A program made the translations under genes and the position numbers. From Hyposmocoma kahamanoa (Eukaryota; Arthropoda; Insecta; Lepidoptera; Cosmopterigidae), in contig NW_020654422.1 in NCBI RefSeq assembly GCF_003589595.1, positions 12,720,457 through 12,784,456 of the forward strand: DNA of 64,000 nucleotides, given 5' to 3'. The notes below the pieces were generated by a model. It was not told where the DNA came from. It did not search any database and saw only the letters and a program-made list of their open reading frames with translations. Positions within the stretch are counted from its first letter, which is position 1. Every line of letters starts with the position of its first letter. Shown one piece after another: positions 24,626 to 35,937 of this stretch.

Positions 24626-24639
24626 AAACAAATGTAATT

Positions 24640-25125
24640 ACGACTTTAGAAATACAGCTGAATCAGTGGAAGGTATGTTACAGTAATGGGCTTAAAACCT
24701 TCCCTTGTGGGAATCTCCGTCTGCAGAGTGCAGGTCGGTAACCGATGAAACCTCCCTGAGGAACTCATAGCCATATTTCAGTGGAATGTAATGCAGAAAA
24801 TCGAGACGTCGAAAAACAAAGCTAACGAGCATAATGAAAACATAGTACTTGCCAGATGGCTGCGTTTCGAGAATATAGCATTTTTTGTCAAAATATATTT
24901 GACAACACGTAGAATATCGTTATAAAATGATTCAGTAGTTGTAATTAAGTATTTATCATTCATTAAGTTTTTTGTAAAACACAAAAAACTTAAGACATTC
25001 AATTATTTTTTGTGAAATCACTCCAGTAGTTTTTTATAATTATTAATACAAAGATATAGCACTTAGAAAAAAATTATTAATAGTGGTAAAGGTTGATCAG
25101 CACAAAGGACACTTGCATGTTCTAA
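24640..25125. other. unassigned interval
   Basis: Contains a GC-richer patch at about 24690-24770 of unknown origin. At 25000-25060 (TTTTGTGAAATCACTCCAGT, ATTATTAATACAAAGATA) it matches the distal end of the family 2 tRNA-like repeat. Confidence 0.4.
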
Positions 25126-25132
25126 AATACAT

Positions 25133-25329
25133 TTTTTAACGCACACACTCGTAGCCTGCATAAGAGAAATCCTGTATCGAAGGAGCCTTAGACATATACG
25201 CATAGACAATCACGAATTACACCTATACTTACGAGAGAAATAAATGTAGGTCATACAAATATTTCCCTCGGCTCACGAACCCCTCTGCGTGGCAGACCAG
25301 TACGGTAACCGTTCGGCCACAGAGGCAGA
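25133..25329 (-). mobile_element. tRNA-derived SINE, family A copy (diverged)
   Basis: Minus strand: CTGCCTCTGTGGCCGAACGG, then a degraded box B, then TTTGTATGACCTACATTTA and the body down to GTGTGTGCG. More mutated than the copies at 5.1 and 48.7 kb. Confidence 0.8.
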
Positions 25330-25639
25330 TTGAATGCATTTGTTAATTATAATTTACATGGTGGACTGAATACATCATAATGTTATGACTCAGAATTAAG
25401 CTATCCCGTGAAATCCCGCAAAAAACGACCACGGAATATCCGAGAGACGATCAAAGTAGAAGTAGGTAATCAGAAAAAAGCGTTAAAAAAATTATGCTGT
25501 CTAGAATTTATTTTAAATTTTTAGAGACTTGAGACCCAGACCAATCAAAGCAAAAAAACTGAACAAGAATATGCAAAAAAAGCATTTTTGCAGGTATTAC
25601 GGGTTACAGCATTGTCATTATTATCATTATATATATCTC

Positions 25640-25900
25640 TCGCCAGGACTGGTAGCTGTAAAGGTACTAACTGGGTGATAAATCTTTCATAGATTTCTCA
25701 TGGATATCGCTACGACTAAAAAGTCGTTGAAAAACCGAAACACAAAGACACGACGCAAGCACATGGAAAAACTTCGTGAGGTCCGCTGGTTCGTTCCGTT
25801 GCTTAGTTGGTATAGCGTCTGACACGGTAAGCTTGAAGATGTCGGTTCGAATCCGGCCGGATCGAAGGAATTCTTTTATGTTATTCAATTTGTTTATTGA
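25640..25900 (+). mobile_element. tRNA-like repeat, family 2 copy 1, with 5' extension
   Basis: The tRNA-like part has TTAGTTGGTATAGCG (box A-like, about 25804-25818) and GGTTCGAATCC (box B, 25844-25854), then GGATCGAAGGAATTCTTT. About 150 bp lie upstream of the tRNA part (GGTAGCTGTAAAGGTAC, TAGATTTCTCATGGAT, AAAAAGTCGT) and are shared with the copy at 51600-51905, so they belong to the element. The ORF on the other strand is not a gene. Confidence 0.75.
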
Positions 25901-26029
25901 ATCTAGTTGGATATTCTTATACTAGCGTTACAGTAAATTTACGAAAATAAAATTTTTAACAACATCACGCACGTAGCTCTGTACCCAAAGTAAATAAATA
26001 AAGCCCTTGTATTAATATAAATTGTAACG

Positions 26030-26164
26030 ACGGTACCATAAACACCCAGATCCGAGACAATATTGAAAAGTAAATTTTTCTACAGTGACCCGAGCTTGGA
26101 TCAAACGTCTCAGAGACGGCGATACTATGAAAACCGATGTGTAAGCCACTCGGCCACGGAGGTC
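26030..26164 (-). mobile_element. tRNA-derived SINE, family 3 copy 2
   Basis: Minus strand: GACCTCCGTGGCCGAGTGGC, then ATCGGTTTTCATAGTATCGC, GTTTGATCC and the distal ATTGTCTCGGATCTGGG. It pairs with 3236-3363 and has the clearer box A of the two. Confidence 0.75.
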
Positions 26165-26167
26165 GTC

Positions 26168-28380
26168 AATTATGCAATTTAACGCTAGCAGTGCTAAGTG
26201 TTACGCTTTATATGGTCGTACAATCGGATGCTTATTAAGGCACACTTCCGTTTCTCGCTAACACAGAATGCGCTTCAATTATTTTTTGTAAAATTCTCCA
26301 CTAGTTTGATATAATTATTAAATAAAAAATAAAAAGTTAAAACATAAAAAAAAATCAAGATTTGAGTTTCACAACATGATTCGATAAAACCCGATACAGA
26401 TAGCTTTATTTACAATACACCAATAGATAGACCCTGACGCTTTTTGAGTTGCAAACAACATGCAGTGCCCTTTGCATCGACGCTGCGATATTTGGTTCGA
26501 AAGCCGTATCGTTTTACCTTTGACATACGGGAACTGGGATCCTAGATACGGTATCAAATGGGAAAATTGTATCGTTCATTATGATAGCACTGCTCACATT
26601 GTAAAATTCTATTTGGTCTGGTGTGGAAAAATGTATTTTTACATCTCCACCACATCTTTCTCATCAAACATTTACAAATATCTTAAGACCTCATATAAAT
26701 TTTCAACTGCGTGCATATGAACAATCTGAGTTATAAGGAATTTTAAAACGATTTAACCCACATAAAATCCAGTGTTTTTTTGCGAAATGTGCGTTACATG
26801 GAACACGCAATTCAATTTTTTTGTGCCTCTGATTACAGCAATTTTGCGTTCCCTAATATTAAAATTGTACCACTTACAGTAATTGTACTATTTACTTGGA
26901 TGTTCTTAAGTACGAACAATGTGATTTACAGCGTTTTAAAGGTCCGAGTTTTAACAGTGCAACAACTGTTACGATATTTAAAAACAAATATACAAAATTA
27001 CAGAACTTCTCCTTACGTCATTTTATCCTTCCCTCGCTTAATGACACCGCGACTTACAGCAATCTAAATACTACGCATGCAGCAGTGAGGGTACTTGTGT
27101 GTGTTATACGAGGTTTTTTATAGCAAAATTGAAAATATTTTTCAATTATTATTGAAAATATTATTTCTTTTCCCTATTTTATTTTATTACTTATTTTATT
27201 TAATCTCATTTATTTATTCAGACCATAAGAGCCAGAAATTAATGAACTACGTAAATACGATGCATTTAAATTATAGTGAAATTTACTCAAATCACCATGA
27301 CAAAAGTGATTTTATTCGACTGAAAAATCCTACAAAGTTCAAAGTTATTGTGATATGTAGGTACGTTAATATGTTTACGTGATTATTATTCACTAAGTCA
27401 CTAAAACGGATTTCGATACAATATTGCAAACACGCCATTTTCTGGATACATACATACTTATATCTCTCGCGGTTCTCCCATCGGAGCAGGCGGAGAAATG
27501 TTTATACCTGTAGTGCGTTTCCTTCTTTTTATGAGGTTTTTTCTTACTTCACATAACAGTAACCATCATCATTTATTTAGCAAACTCATGTATCACAAAG
27601 TCTTATTTCTAGATAGCAAGAACTCTGGCACATCCAATAGCACAGATTATGTCATAATAGTTACTATCAATAGTCTAAATGACTGTAAGTATGTTGAGTC
27701 ATGCACACCACAAAGTTTAATTAATAATAAAGTAGATACACGTATAAAATACATTCTACACATACTAATAAATATAAAAACTCAAATAATGTCACGAAAA
27801 AGAAGACAATATCTAGGTGAGCTAAAAGAGAACAAAGAAATAATTTTCTGTCGACGAACACTATGCCACTAGACCAAAACAATCTAAGACTGAAATTTCA
27901 AATAACAAATTACTACGGCTATCAGGCGGTTCTAATAAATTGTAATCTAATCCAATGTGCAACAATCTTCCACCGAGAATAATTTAACCAGGTTCAATGC
28001 CACAAACTGCATCAAGAAGCTCTGTGACATGTCACCAAAGGATATGCAACACGCCAAGCTCAAAACTAATTTAAAAAATTTTAAATAAAAAAAAATATTC
28101 AAGGTATCTACTGAAATGATCATAGAAAATGTGTAATTTCAAAAAGACCTATAATGCAGAAGCAGGTTGCAGTTCCCGGTCCTGACCTTCAATTGACCAG
28201 TTACCACCCGAAAATATCAATGATGTACAACCGAGTTGCAGTTCATGGAATATGACAAAGAATTACGACACTATTTGGAAGGTTTAATATTATATATTTT
28301 TTTTAATTTTGAAGTCTGCTTAATGGATGAATATAGTTTGGTTTTAATTTAAATTATAATCATGATAAAACGTTTCTATA
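26168..28380. other. AT-rich interval with unidentified ORFs
   Basis: Plus-strand ORFs at 26460-26720, 26780-27067, 27095-27382 and 27498-27872 (the longest, 124 aa) follow one another but show no known motif. They are rich in AT-driven Ile, Asn and Lys codons. I do not consider them genes. Positions 26275-26320 match the distal end of family 2. Confidence 0.4.
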
Positions 28381-28385
28381 TTTTT

Positions 28386-28834
28386 AACCGACTTCAAAAA
28401 GGAGGACGTTCTCAATTCGATTGTATGTTTTTTTTTGTTTCTTTTTTTTTGTATGTATGTTACGCGATAAGTCCGGTATTTGTGAACCGATTTTCATGAT
28501 TCTTTTTTTGTTGGAAAGGGGGTATTTCCATAGTGGTCCCATTTCATTTTGAAGAAAATCATCCACCTCAAAGGGTGGCTGTTCACGCATGAAGATTCAT
28601 TTTTATAATTAGCGCCTAACTTTAATTTAGGAGCAATTACTTTTAGCAATTATTTAGTTGATTTCGCTATTTCTCCAATTCAAGGCGTTTTTCTCTCGAT
28701 ATACTTTGAGTAGTGTCGTAGTGAGAACCTATTTTTATTATCTCCAGTATCAAGTCCTGTATAGTGGCGAACTAGGGGATATTTCAATGAAACTTAGCAA
28801 ATAGACGTAATTCCACGTACTTTTGAGGTCGGTT
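28386..28834 (+). mobile_element. MITE-like repeat, family D copy 1
   Basis: The ends are inverted: AACCGACTTCAAAAA at 28386-28400 and TTTTGAGGTCGGTT at 28821-28834. The internal sequence (GGAGG, GTTCTCAATTCG, TTTTTTTTTG, ATTTTCATGATTC, GAAAGGGGGTATTTCCATAG) is a very common lepidopteran repeat type. There is no ORF. A second copy is at 36211-36509, and an end fragment is near 37269-37282. Confidence 0.75.
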
Positions 28835-29685
28835 TTTTTAGTACTCTGTACTGAGATTATTACTATTTTCGTTCATTGCCTAGTCCCTTCGAGGAATAGG
28901 GATGGTTTAATTATTATTGAATTTACACTAACACGTAATAATTTTAAATCTTTGACATGTAGATAATCTTTTTCGTTGTAGGTGCCAGACAATAAACTAA
29001 AATAGAAAATATAAGAACAGAAAATGAAAAAGTAATAATCAAGAGTAAGATTAGTTGTTGATTCTTATTATTTTATGGAATTTATAATTCATCAGTTCTA
29101 AGAACGATGTAATATGGCACACAAAGTGTCAATGATCTGTTTTATAGTGATAAATCTCCAATATTATATTATAAAATTCGATTTGTTTCATTGTACTCAT
29201 TGCGATCAAAGTCTTTTTCACAAATAGTGCTTCTTTTTAATAATAAACATTTTAAAAGTCACGTAAATTGCATGTGATTTTCACTAACACTATTTTAATG
29301 TTACCTGCTTTAGTTTAAAAAATACTCTTACAGCAGTATTGAATTTCGTACATCTTCAAGAAGTTAACATCACTCTTAGAATAACCGTAAATTGAGGGCA
29401 TTAGTCGCACCTTCATACAAATTAAATTGAAAGTTAGGGCATTCTATAGGGTTATAATCTGAAAATCAAATTGTCGTAACCCTATGTGGGTCGTCATTAG
29501 GAGTAGGACTATTTCAAATCCGAGTTTATTGTTAAGAAATCCTATTTTTTTAGGTTTATTTGCTAAATTTGGCACAAAAAGCTAGAACCGTTTCAGAGTT
29601 ATGATTTTTTTTAGTTTTTGCAATTTTTGTTTTGGCTCCAGTGAAAAGTTGAGTTTTTGAGTGTTACAGCATTAGATATTGACAC
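28835..29685. other. gene-free interval
   Basis: I see no supported gene or recognisable repeat here. Confidence 0.5.
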
Positions 29686-29689
29686 CACC

Positions 29690-29815
29690 AAAAGACGACC
29701 ACTTTGGTTGGAACTGTCCAGAGAGACTTGAAAACGATGGGTGTAGACCCTGAGCTTACGTAATGGTGCCCGGAATAGCGCGCGCGGTCATACATAAGGC
29801 CAGGACAAAGAAGAA
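29690..29815 (+). mobile_element. short LINE RT C-terminal fragment
   Basis: With a frame change it reads VGTVQRDLKTMGVDPELT, a pattern seen at the C terminus of RTE-like LINE RTs. The downstream GCCCGGAATAGCGCGCGCGG fits the same region. It is too short for subfamily assignment. Confidence 0.4.
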
Positions 29816-31189
29816 GATATATATATAAAGTGAAAAATATAAAAACTTTGAATATCAAGAAAATTTTTTTGTACTTTTGCTGATTATTTTACGGAAACCA
29901 CCCAGCACCATTGTTTAAGTTTCAATTTTCACAATTACTGAGATTCACGGGAAAAGTGAACCTTAGGCATAAAAGCATCCGAATATCCGATTACTACTTA
30001 TACGTGACTATAACTTTTGTTTTGTAATCTGTAAGGAACTGAATTAAAAAATGAACACGTAAAACAATTGGCCATAGAACGTAGTTGTGACCATAGAAAT
30101 GCGGAGAATCTGCATATCCGAAAACTCCTCGAAAACGTAAAGTCGGCAATTTGCAATGAGTCAGCGTGTGGCATTATCGCTTTATGGCTGTATTATTTCT
30201 TCTTAGAAGAGATTAGAGTTAATATATTACTTCATTCAAGATTACTGGTGTTTTGCATCGTAAAGGCGTGAAAGATGACTTCACAATTTTATTTCTAATG
30301 TTTTAAGTTTCGTATTCCACAAGAACTACAATCTGCCGTCTTTCTATTCGAAAACGATATCATTTCTAGCAGATATACTCGCAAATATCTCTTGACTTAA
30401 TTTCGCTAGGCTATAATCACGAAAACAGATTGAGACCGAGATCTCATAGCAGCAATTTTATTCATGTTAAAGAGAACTCTAACTTGATTATCGGATTCAA
30501 TTGGGTATAAATAAATGTAATTATAAACACAGATGCAAAAATAAGCGGCTTTTCAAACGATTAGGAAGCATCTTTTGTAATCAGCTACAATCCGTTGTAA
30601 AGAGTAAGTGAAAAATGTATTGGGTATGATAAATTAAATGGCGCTGTATCTCGCCACTCAAAGTTTAACGTTTACCGTTCCACTTAAGTTACTTAAGTTA
30701 CGTTATATATTTTTGTACATAAGTTGAACTACTGAAGTTATCATACTCTATGGTATCTATGCTTTCAACTTAATGGTGACTCGTTCAAATCAAGAGCGGT
30801 TATTTGAATAATTAACTCTTTGTAAACCAACAAAGGCAATGGGGAAACGTGAGCCGACTGGTCACAGTAGATCTTTAATTTAATTACAATTTATTGTATA
30901 GAACTCTTTGACGATTAGTTTGAGATTTAATTGGGATTGAGAAAGGAAGATTAACAAGTATTGGTTGGTAGGTTTCTCGGATTCTCAGAATTTAATTCGA
31001 TCTTGGTAAATCTGTTTTATCTCGTTCTTACGAATGGGTTTAGCAAAACGGTTGGTTACTCGATCTTTGCTTTCCGTTACTCTTTTTTATGCCTTCTCTT
31101 GTGTATTTTACTTGATGTTATATCGTTATTATCAGCACCATTTCAGCTGAAAGACGTCTAAATCGCCACAATGATAGATTTTACGCTGC
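29816..31189. other. gene-free AT-rich interval
   Basis: Nothing beyond (TA) tracts and short ORFs without motifs. Confidence 0.5.
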
Positions 31190-31247
31190 TTGCATTCAGA
31201 GGATTCCAGCAACCTTGGTGAAGGTTGCTGGAATCCTCTGAATGCAA
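31190..31247. repeat. perfect 27-bp hairpin with 4-nt loop
   Basis: Arms 31190-31216 and 31221-31247 are exact reverse complements (TTGCATTCAGAGG and CCAGCAACCTT), with loop GGTG. It is not part of any repeat recognised elsewhere in the window. Confidence 0.9.
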
Positions 31248-31296
31248 CGTCAACGGTTCACCTTGTGGGTGGTCTGCCCACGCTGCGTCTTCTTGA

Positions 31297-31356
31297 TATT
31301 ATATATATTATCAGTATCAGCATATATACATATATAATATATATATATAAATTATA
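31297..31356. repeat. AT-rich simple repeat
   Basis: A run of TA/ATAT units interrupted by CAGTATCAGCAT. It lies between the hairpin and a Penelope-type repeat. Confidence 0.8.
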
Positions 31357-31375
31357 TATAACTATTATAGTATCG

Positions 31376-32402
31376 AGTTCTTAGGTTTACACGATTGTTA
31401 CACATAGAAAATGAAACTATTTTTCTGGATGTAATTCGCGCATATTTGTTTTTTCAATCAAACCAGCGTATCAGTCCTTTTACAGGGGGCCTACCACAAC
31501 CACTTAAAATAATATTACTTTAACCTTACATTGACTTTTCGTACCATATTGCGCTTAAAATAAGCTTATTGTAATGTTAAAACTATGATGTTTTATTGGC
31601 AGCTTTGTGACTATTCATTCACTCAGTTCGTACTATGACGTGACTTTAATATTAAAGTAATATTGTTCTTATGTCAAATTTAGCAATCTTAAAATATTCA
31701 CACGGATGCAATGGAAACAATATTATTTTCAGTTTTATTGTCTTAATATTGCTTGTAATGATTTAAAGTTAAGTTGAACTTATTTATTTACATACATCTA
31801 TTCAATATTTTGTTTATGTTTTATTTAATAGCACATAGGAAATAATTTCTCGTAAAATAAAAATACGCGATGTTTATTTCGTAAAATTATGACAGCGCCA
31901 TCTATATGCTCCTTGGCGAAACGAACAGTTGACACTTGACCATAGTTCCGAATTCACAACGTGACTATAAAGACTCAGCTTGTTTTATTTAGTTTTCTTC
32001 ATGGAAATGCGGAATAATTATTGAAAATAACGAAATTTTAATGGATTTTATTATTACATACTTTTATTTTCTTAACAGTCAAAATTCTCTGAATGTAAAT
32101 AACATTAAGTAATTAAACATTAAACTACGATAAGACGATTCGGAACATCAAAAAAGACAGAGATGGCATTATATAGTTCACACAGCGTTATCTCTTTCCT
32201 ATTTTTAGCAAGGAATAGTCAATATTGGGAAATCATTCGTTCTTTCAATCACTTTTGCAATAATACATTACTTGGTTGACTGGTTCGTCAAGGTACGAAT
32301 ATGAGTAATATTATAATAAGCTTACTTTAAGCTTGCATTGAGATAAGATTGTTTTTGGAAAAGTTATGGTAGGCCCCCAGGTCCCATGGTCACGGTTGAC
32401 CG
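31376..32402. mobile_element. Penelope-type hairpin, family C copy 3, split by a DNA transposon
   Basis: The left part at 31376-31485 (GAGTTCTTAGGTTT, GATTGTTACACATAGAAAA, TTTTTTCAATCAAACCAGC, CCTTTTACAG) and short right part at 32378-32402 (CAGGTCCCATGGTCACGG) join perfectly once the 892-bp insert and one CAG are removed. The right arm is otherwise missing. Confidence 0.8.
31486..32377. mobile_element. non-autonomous DNA transposon, PIF/Harbinger-like (CAG target duplication)
   Basis: The 892-bp element starts GGGGCCTACCACAAC and ends with the inverse GTTATGGTAGGCCCC (14 of 15 matches in the terminal repeats). It is flanked by CAG at 31483-31485 and 32378-32380. Removing the element and one CAG restores the family C sequence, which gives precise boundaries. 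A 3-bp target duplication with G/C-starting termini points to PIF/Harbinger by family knowledge. No transposase ORF is present. Confidence 0.8.
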
Positions 32403-32544
32403 TCAAATAAAATTTAATACATTTTTATTATGATTTGTAGCAATGTATGATTAATAGCAATTATTACGCACGGCAAATAAGTAAAATAAAGACAAAAACA
32501 AAGATCTGCAACAAGCACATAAAATAATCGTAACATTAGCGGAT

Positions 32545-32660
32545 GTTTGTTCCGTGGTTTAGTTGGCATAGCGTCTGCCACGGTTTGCTGGAAGACGTTG
32601 GTTCGAATCCAGTCGGATCGAAGGGATTTTTTCTTAGTGTTCGATCTTTGTATTAACTAG
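32545..32660 (+). mobile_element. tRNA-like repeat, family 2 copy 2
   Basis: GTTCCGTGGTTTAGTTGGCA (box A region), GGTTCGAATCC (box B), GGATCGAAGGGATTTTTTC and then GTTCGATCTTTGTATTAA. This is the clearest tRNA-like core of the family. The short spacing fits a SINE rather than a working tRNA gene. Confidence 0.8.
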
Positions 32661-33038
32661 TGTTGAATGTCATGGTGGTCAAACATTGTAGCATTCAATA
32701 AACTTAAAAAGTACCGTTAAAATTTTGGAGAATCTCCCGTGAGGATTGACTTAGTCGAAATTGGACATTTTGTAATGGACACATCAGTGTGCAACTGCAC
32801 AATATTTTACATAATCGTATAGAAGGCGATTTACTTAGTTTCACGGAATGATCCAAATGCAAATGCTACAGCATTAGCTTATGCACATATTCATGTGTAC
32901 ATTATAGCTTGATATATATAACTATCCTATGAATATGTTGCATTTGTGAAGGTCTTGCCACGTATCAAAGTGTTATAACTTTGTAAGATTGAAAAACCTG
33001 ACTTCAAATGTGATATAAATTTTTTAAATTTATTTTAT
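32661..33038. other. gene-free interval
   Basis: Nothing recognised. Confidence 0.5.
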
Positions 33039-33039
33039 T

Positions 33040-33320
33040 GTCATGATAGGATGAACAAGTCGTGAACTTGGTGCTAAGCGTACATACCTGTCCGTAACAA
33101 TTGCAATGTCGCTCAGAGCTTTACAGCGCAAAGATCGCGAGCGCGAGGGGCACTGCCACCGCGCCCGTGTACCGCGGTGCCGTGTGTAATTTCACCAGCA
33201 ACCTTAGCATACAAACCGAAACGCAGTAATGTCATTATTGTTTGGCATCAGAAACAGGTAAGGTAAGGTAAGACTTCCCTAGACGAACTTTTTCACAACG
33301 AGCTCTACTGCTACTACATA
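33040..33320 (-). repeat. family B repeat copy
   Basis: Begins GTCATGATAGGATGAACAAG and contains ACCTGTCCGTAACAATTGCA, GGGGCACTGCCACCGC, TTTCACCAGCAACCTT and the distal GAGCTCTACTGCTACTA. Contains a small GGTAA duplication at about 33259-33270. Confidence 0.85.
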
Positions 33321-33838
33321 CGAGATTCAAATTGCTTTAAAGAACAAAGTATAACACACCCTGCACAGTAATGGATTGGATACTTCGAAGCCGTGTTTCA
33401 AGATTATTGTAAACCATTTTCGACTTTAATTTCAATGTATTTCACACATTATAAAATATATTTCTATCGTTTTATTTCCACTAATTTCTTAAGAAACATC
33501 AAACTGCTCATTTGTTGAAAGTAAGTTCTTAAGTGGCATCGGAAGTGATCACACTTGGAAACTCTTCTCTTTCTTGGAAACTTCTGTAAAAATCTTTTAG
33601 ATTTCATTTGTCTATTGTGTTTTCGTTTTAATTTTACTTTAAACAAAATAATCTACACTAAAAACGAAGTAAATGTTTTTGAAAATTTGTTTCATCATAT
33701 CGAGGCATGACATTTTTTCATAAACAGCGTTTTATTTTTGCAAATCGGACAAGGACGCGTCGACATTTCCTGCCAAAATTACATCAAATAGAAATATCAA
33801 AAGCTAAGTTTGTTGTTAGCTCAATTTTTTATATATTT
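33321..33838. other. gene-free AT-rich interval
   Basis: The minus ORF at 33464-33646 is Lys/Arg-rich without a recognised domain. Nothing else. Confidence 0.45.
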
Positions 33839-33840
33839 TA

Positions 33841-34170
33841 GTGTAACCGACAGAATCAGTATTAAAAAAATTTTGCTGTTACATAATCGGTAATATGAAA
33901 TTCATTACTATATATCAAAGTTAAATTTAGTGTCATATTTATGTTTAAAAAAAAACCTTTCTTGTAAAATTTGTTTTGTAACCTATCATAAAGTCGAATT
34001 TTTTTTTGTCCGGAACAACGTTTGTTCGAATTTTCATTACACCGAAAACCGTTGTAACGAAACAGTTGTTCGTTAACGATACGTTGCATGTTTATCGCAA
34101 AGACACGATTTCCTAGCAAATGTCATTTCGGTGTACTGATTTGTAACCATTTGTTTTTTGTCGGTTACAC
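33841..34170. mobile_element. MITE with TA target duplication (Tc1/mariner-like)
   Basis: The 330-bp element has ends GTGTAACCGACA and TGTCGGTTACAC, inverted and exact over 12 bp. It is flanked by TA at 33839-33840 and 34171-34172. The internal minus-strand ORF (33862-34119, 85 aa) has no transposase motif. TA duplication fits a Tc1/mariner-mobilised MITE. Confidence 0.8.
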
Positions 34171-34172
34171 TA

Positions 34173-34794
34173 AGTTGACGGTAATGGCTCGACAATTAAT
34201 TAGAAATCCAATAAATATTGCATAAAGACTTGTCTTGTAATTTCTTGTTTTGTTTGTAGAACACGTATAATACGCATTCAAATATGGCACGAATTTGTAA
34301 AGTTCCTTTGAGGGAGAAGTTTCGCAACCATAGTCAATTTGTTTTCACTTATTGTCGATCGTTGAAGACTGTGTCTAACTTTCCTATAAATGTGATCTGT
34401 CACTTTATCAGAAGTAGTAACTGCGGGGTAAAGAACAATATTATATTATGTACTTGAAAATAGAATAAATATTGAACAAACATAACCTGTAGAATAAATT
34501 TCGTTATTTGTCAAATTTTTTTGGGGTTTTTTACAAAGTGACCTTGGTATACCTGAAATTAAATTTGAGATGTTTATTTGCGCGATTATTTGGTATTTAA
34601 CAATTTGTTGTTCACCTAATAATACAGGAAATAATATGTTACCATTATTATTTCATGTCCAAAAAATCTAATCTTGCGGACAAAGTTCTCATTTAAATTA
34701 CTGTATATATGTGCAGATACATTGCAATATTCAATATACACTACTGGGCTAAGTTTAGGGAAAAAGAGTAATATAGTATATTAATTTTAATATT
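34173..34794. other. gene-free AT-rich interval
   Basis: Nothing recognised. Confidence 0.5.
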
Positions 34795-34995
34795 ATAAAA
34801 TAAATAACGCACACACTCAACATAGCCCCGCACTAGGGAAACCCTGTGTCGCGGGTGCCATGGACACACACATAGACAACCACAAATTACACCCAAACTC
34901 ACGAGAGAAATAAATGTAGGCCGTACAAACATTAGCCCCGGCCCGGGAATCAAACCTGGGACCTCTGCGTGGTAACCGTCCGACCACAGAGGCAG
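34795..34995 (-). mobile_element. tRNA-derived SINE, family A copy
   Basis: Minus strand: TGCCTCTGTGGTCGGACGGT, CCACGCAGAGGTCCCAGGTT, box B with one change, body to GGGCTATGTTGAGTGTGTGC and an AT-rich tail. A few bases are missing between the two boxes. Confidence 0.9.
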
Positions 34996-34997
34996 TA

Positions 34998-35935
34998 ATA
35001 AAAATAATTTTATTCTCGGTTATAATAATATTCACATTTTATAAGAACGTTTGAGTGTTAGGTTAATTATATTTATATGATACATTACACTCCCACTTTA
35101 AAATTTAAAACATAAAAAACGTAACCTTTCCAAAATTAGGAGAGAAAATTTAACAATGGCGCTGACCGCTGGTATTCTAATGTAAACAATTGAGAGTTTA
35201 TGTCACGTTGCGTTTGTTTTTCAAGTGTTAAGCAATTTATCGCTATTATATATAATTATATTTAATTTTCTTTTGTAATTTTTGTGATTTTGAGCTAGTA
35301 AACATAATCGAATTTGAACAAACTCGATTTCGAAAAGTCTACTCAATGCGACTTCTACTATTACTATCGACTACAAAGTCTCGAGTACGACAAGTAGGGT
35401 TCAGTTTTACTGGACAACTATTATTGTCAACGAATTCAATTAAAAAGGAAACTCCATATATATGGCGATTTATAAAAGAAAGAAGATATTAATACTTAAT
35501 TATACTACAGTTTAACACACCACTGCTCAGTAGATACTTACCAGGTTCGATCTCAATTCATTACATAAACAGACTCGAACTGCAGAGTAACTCGTTACAT
35601 CAATAGACTCGAGCACTAATGTCGAACTCGAGTCTATTAGGAAACTTAATAGACTCGTAATACATCAGTGAGTCTCTATCGTTATGAGTCGAGTCTTGTG
35701 AATTGGAATCGATTCCTAAAATGTAGACTCCCAAACTCGAGTTTTTTACAACACTATTTTGAGCGTCATATCACGTCGTCATTTAACGCGTTTTATTTTA
35801 TTTTAAATTGTTCGGAAACCGAAACTTTTTAATCTTTAATTGTTTAAATAAATCAGATTTTTGTCGGGTTTTTCGTTACACCCTAATCTAACAGCAATAA
35901 CAATTCACTTCAAACAAACATAATATATACGTGTA
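34998..35935. other. gene-free interval with clustered CTCGAG-like motifs
   Basis: The stretch at about 35320-35750 holds at least eight ACTCGA, GACTCG or GAGTCGAG motifs, spaced irregularly. No gene is seen. Confidence 0.45.
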
Positions 35936-35937
35936 CA

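Noticed and set aside
26460..27872. Series of four plus-strand ORFs that could look like exons of one gene
   Set aside because: The composition is what AT-rich DNA gives by chance, there is no recognisable motif, and no consistent donor and acceptor pattern links them.
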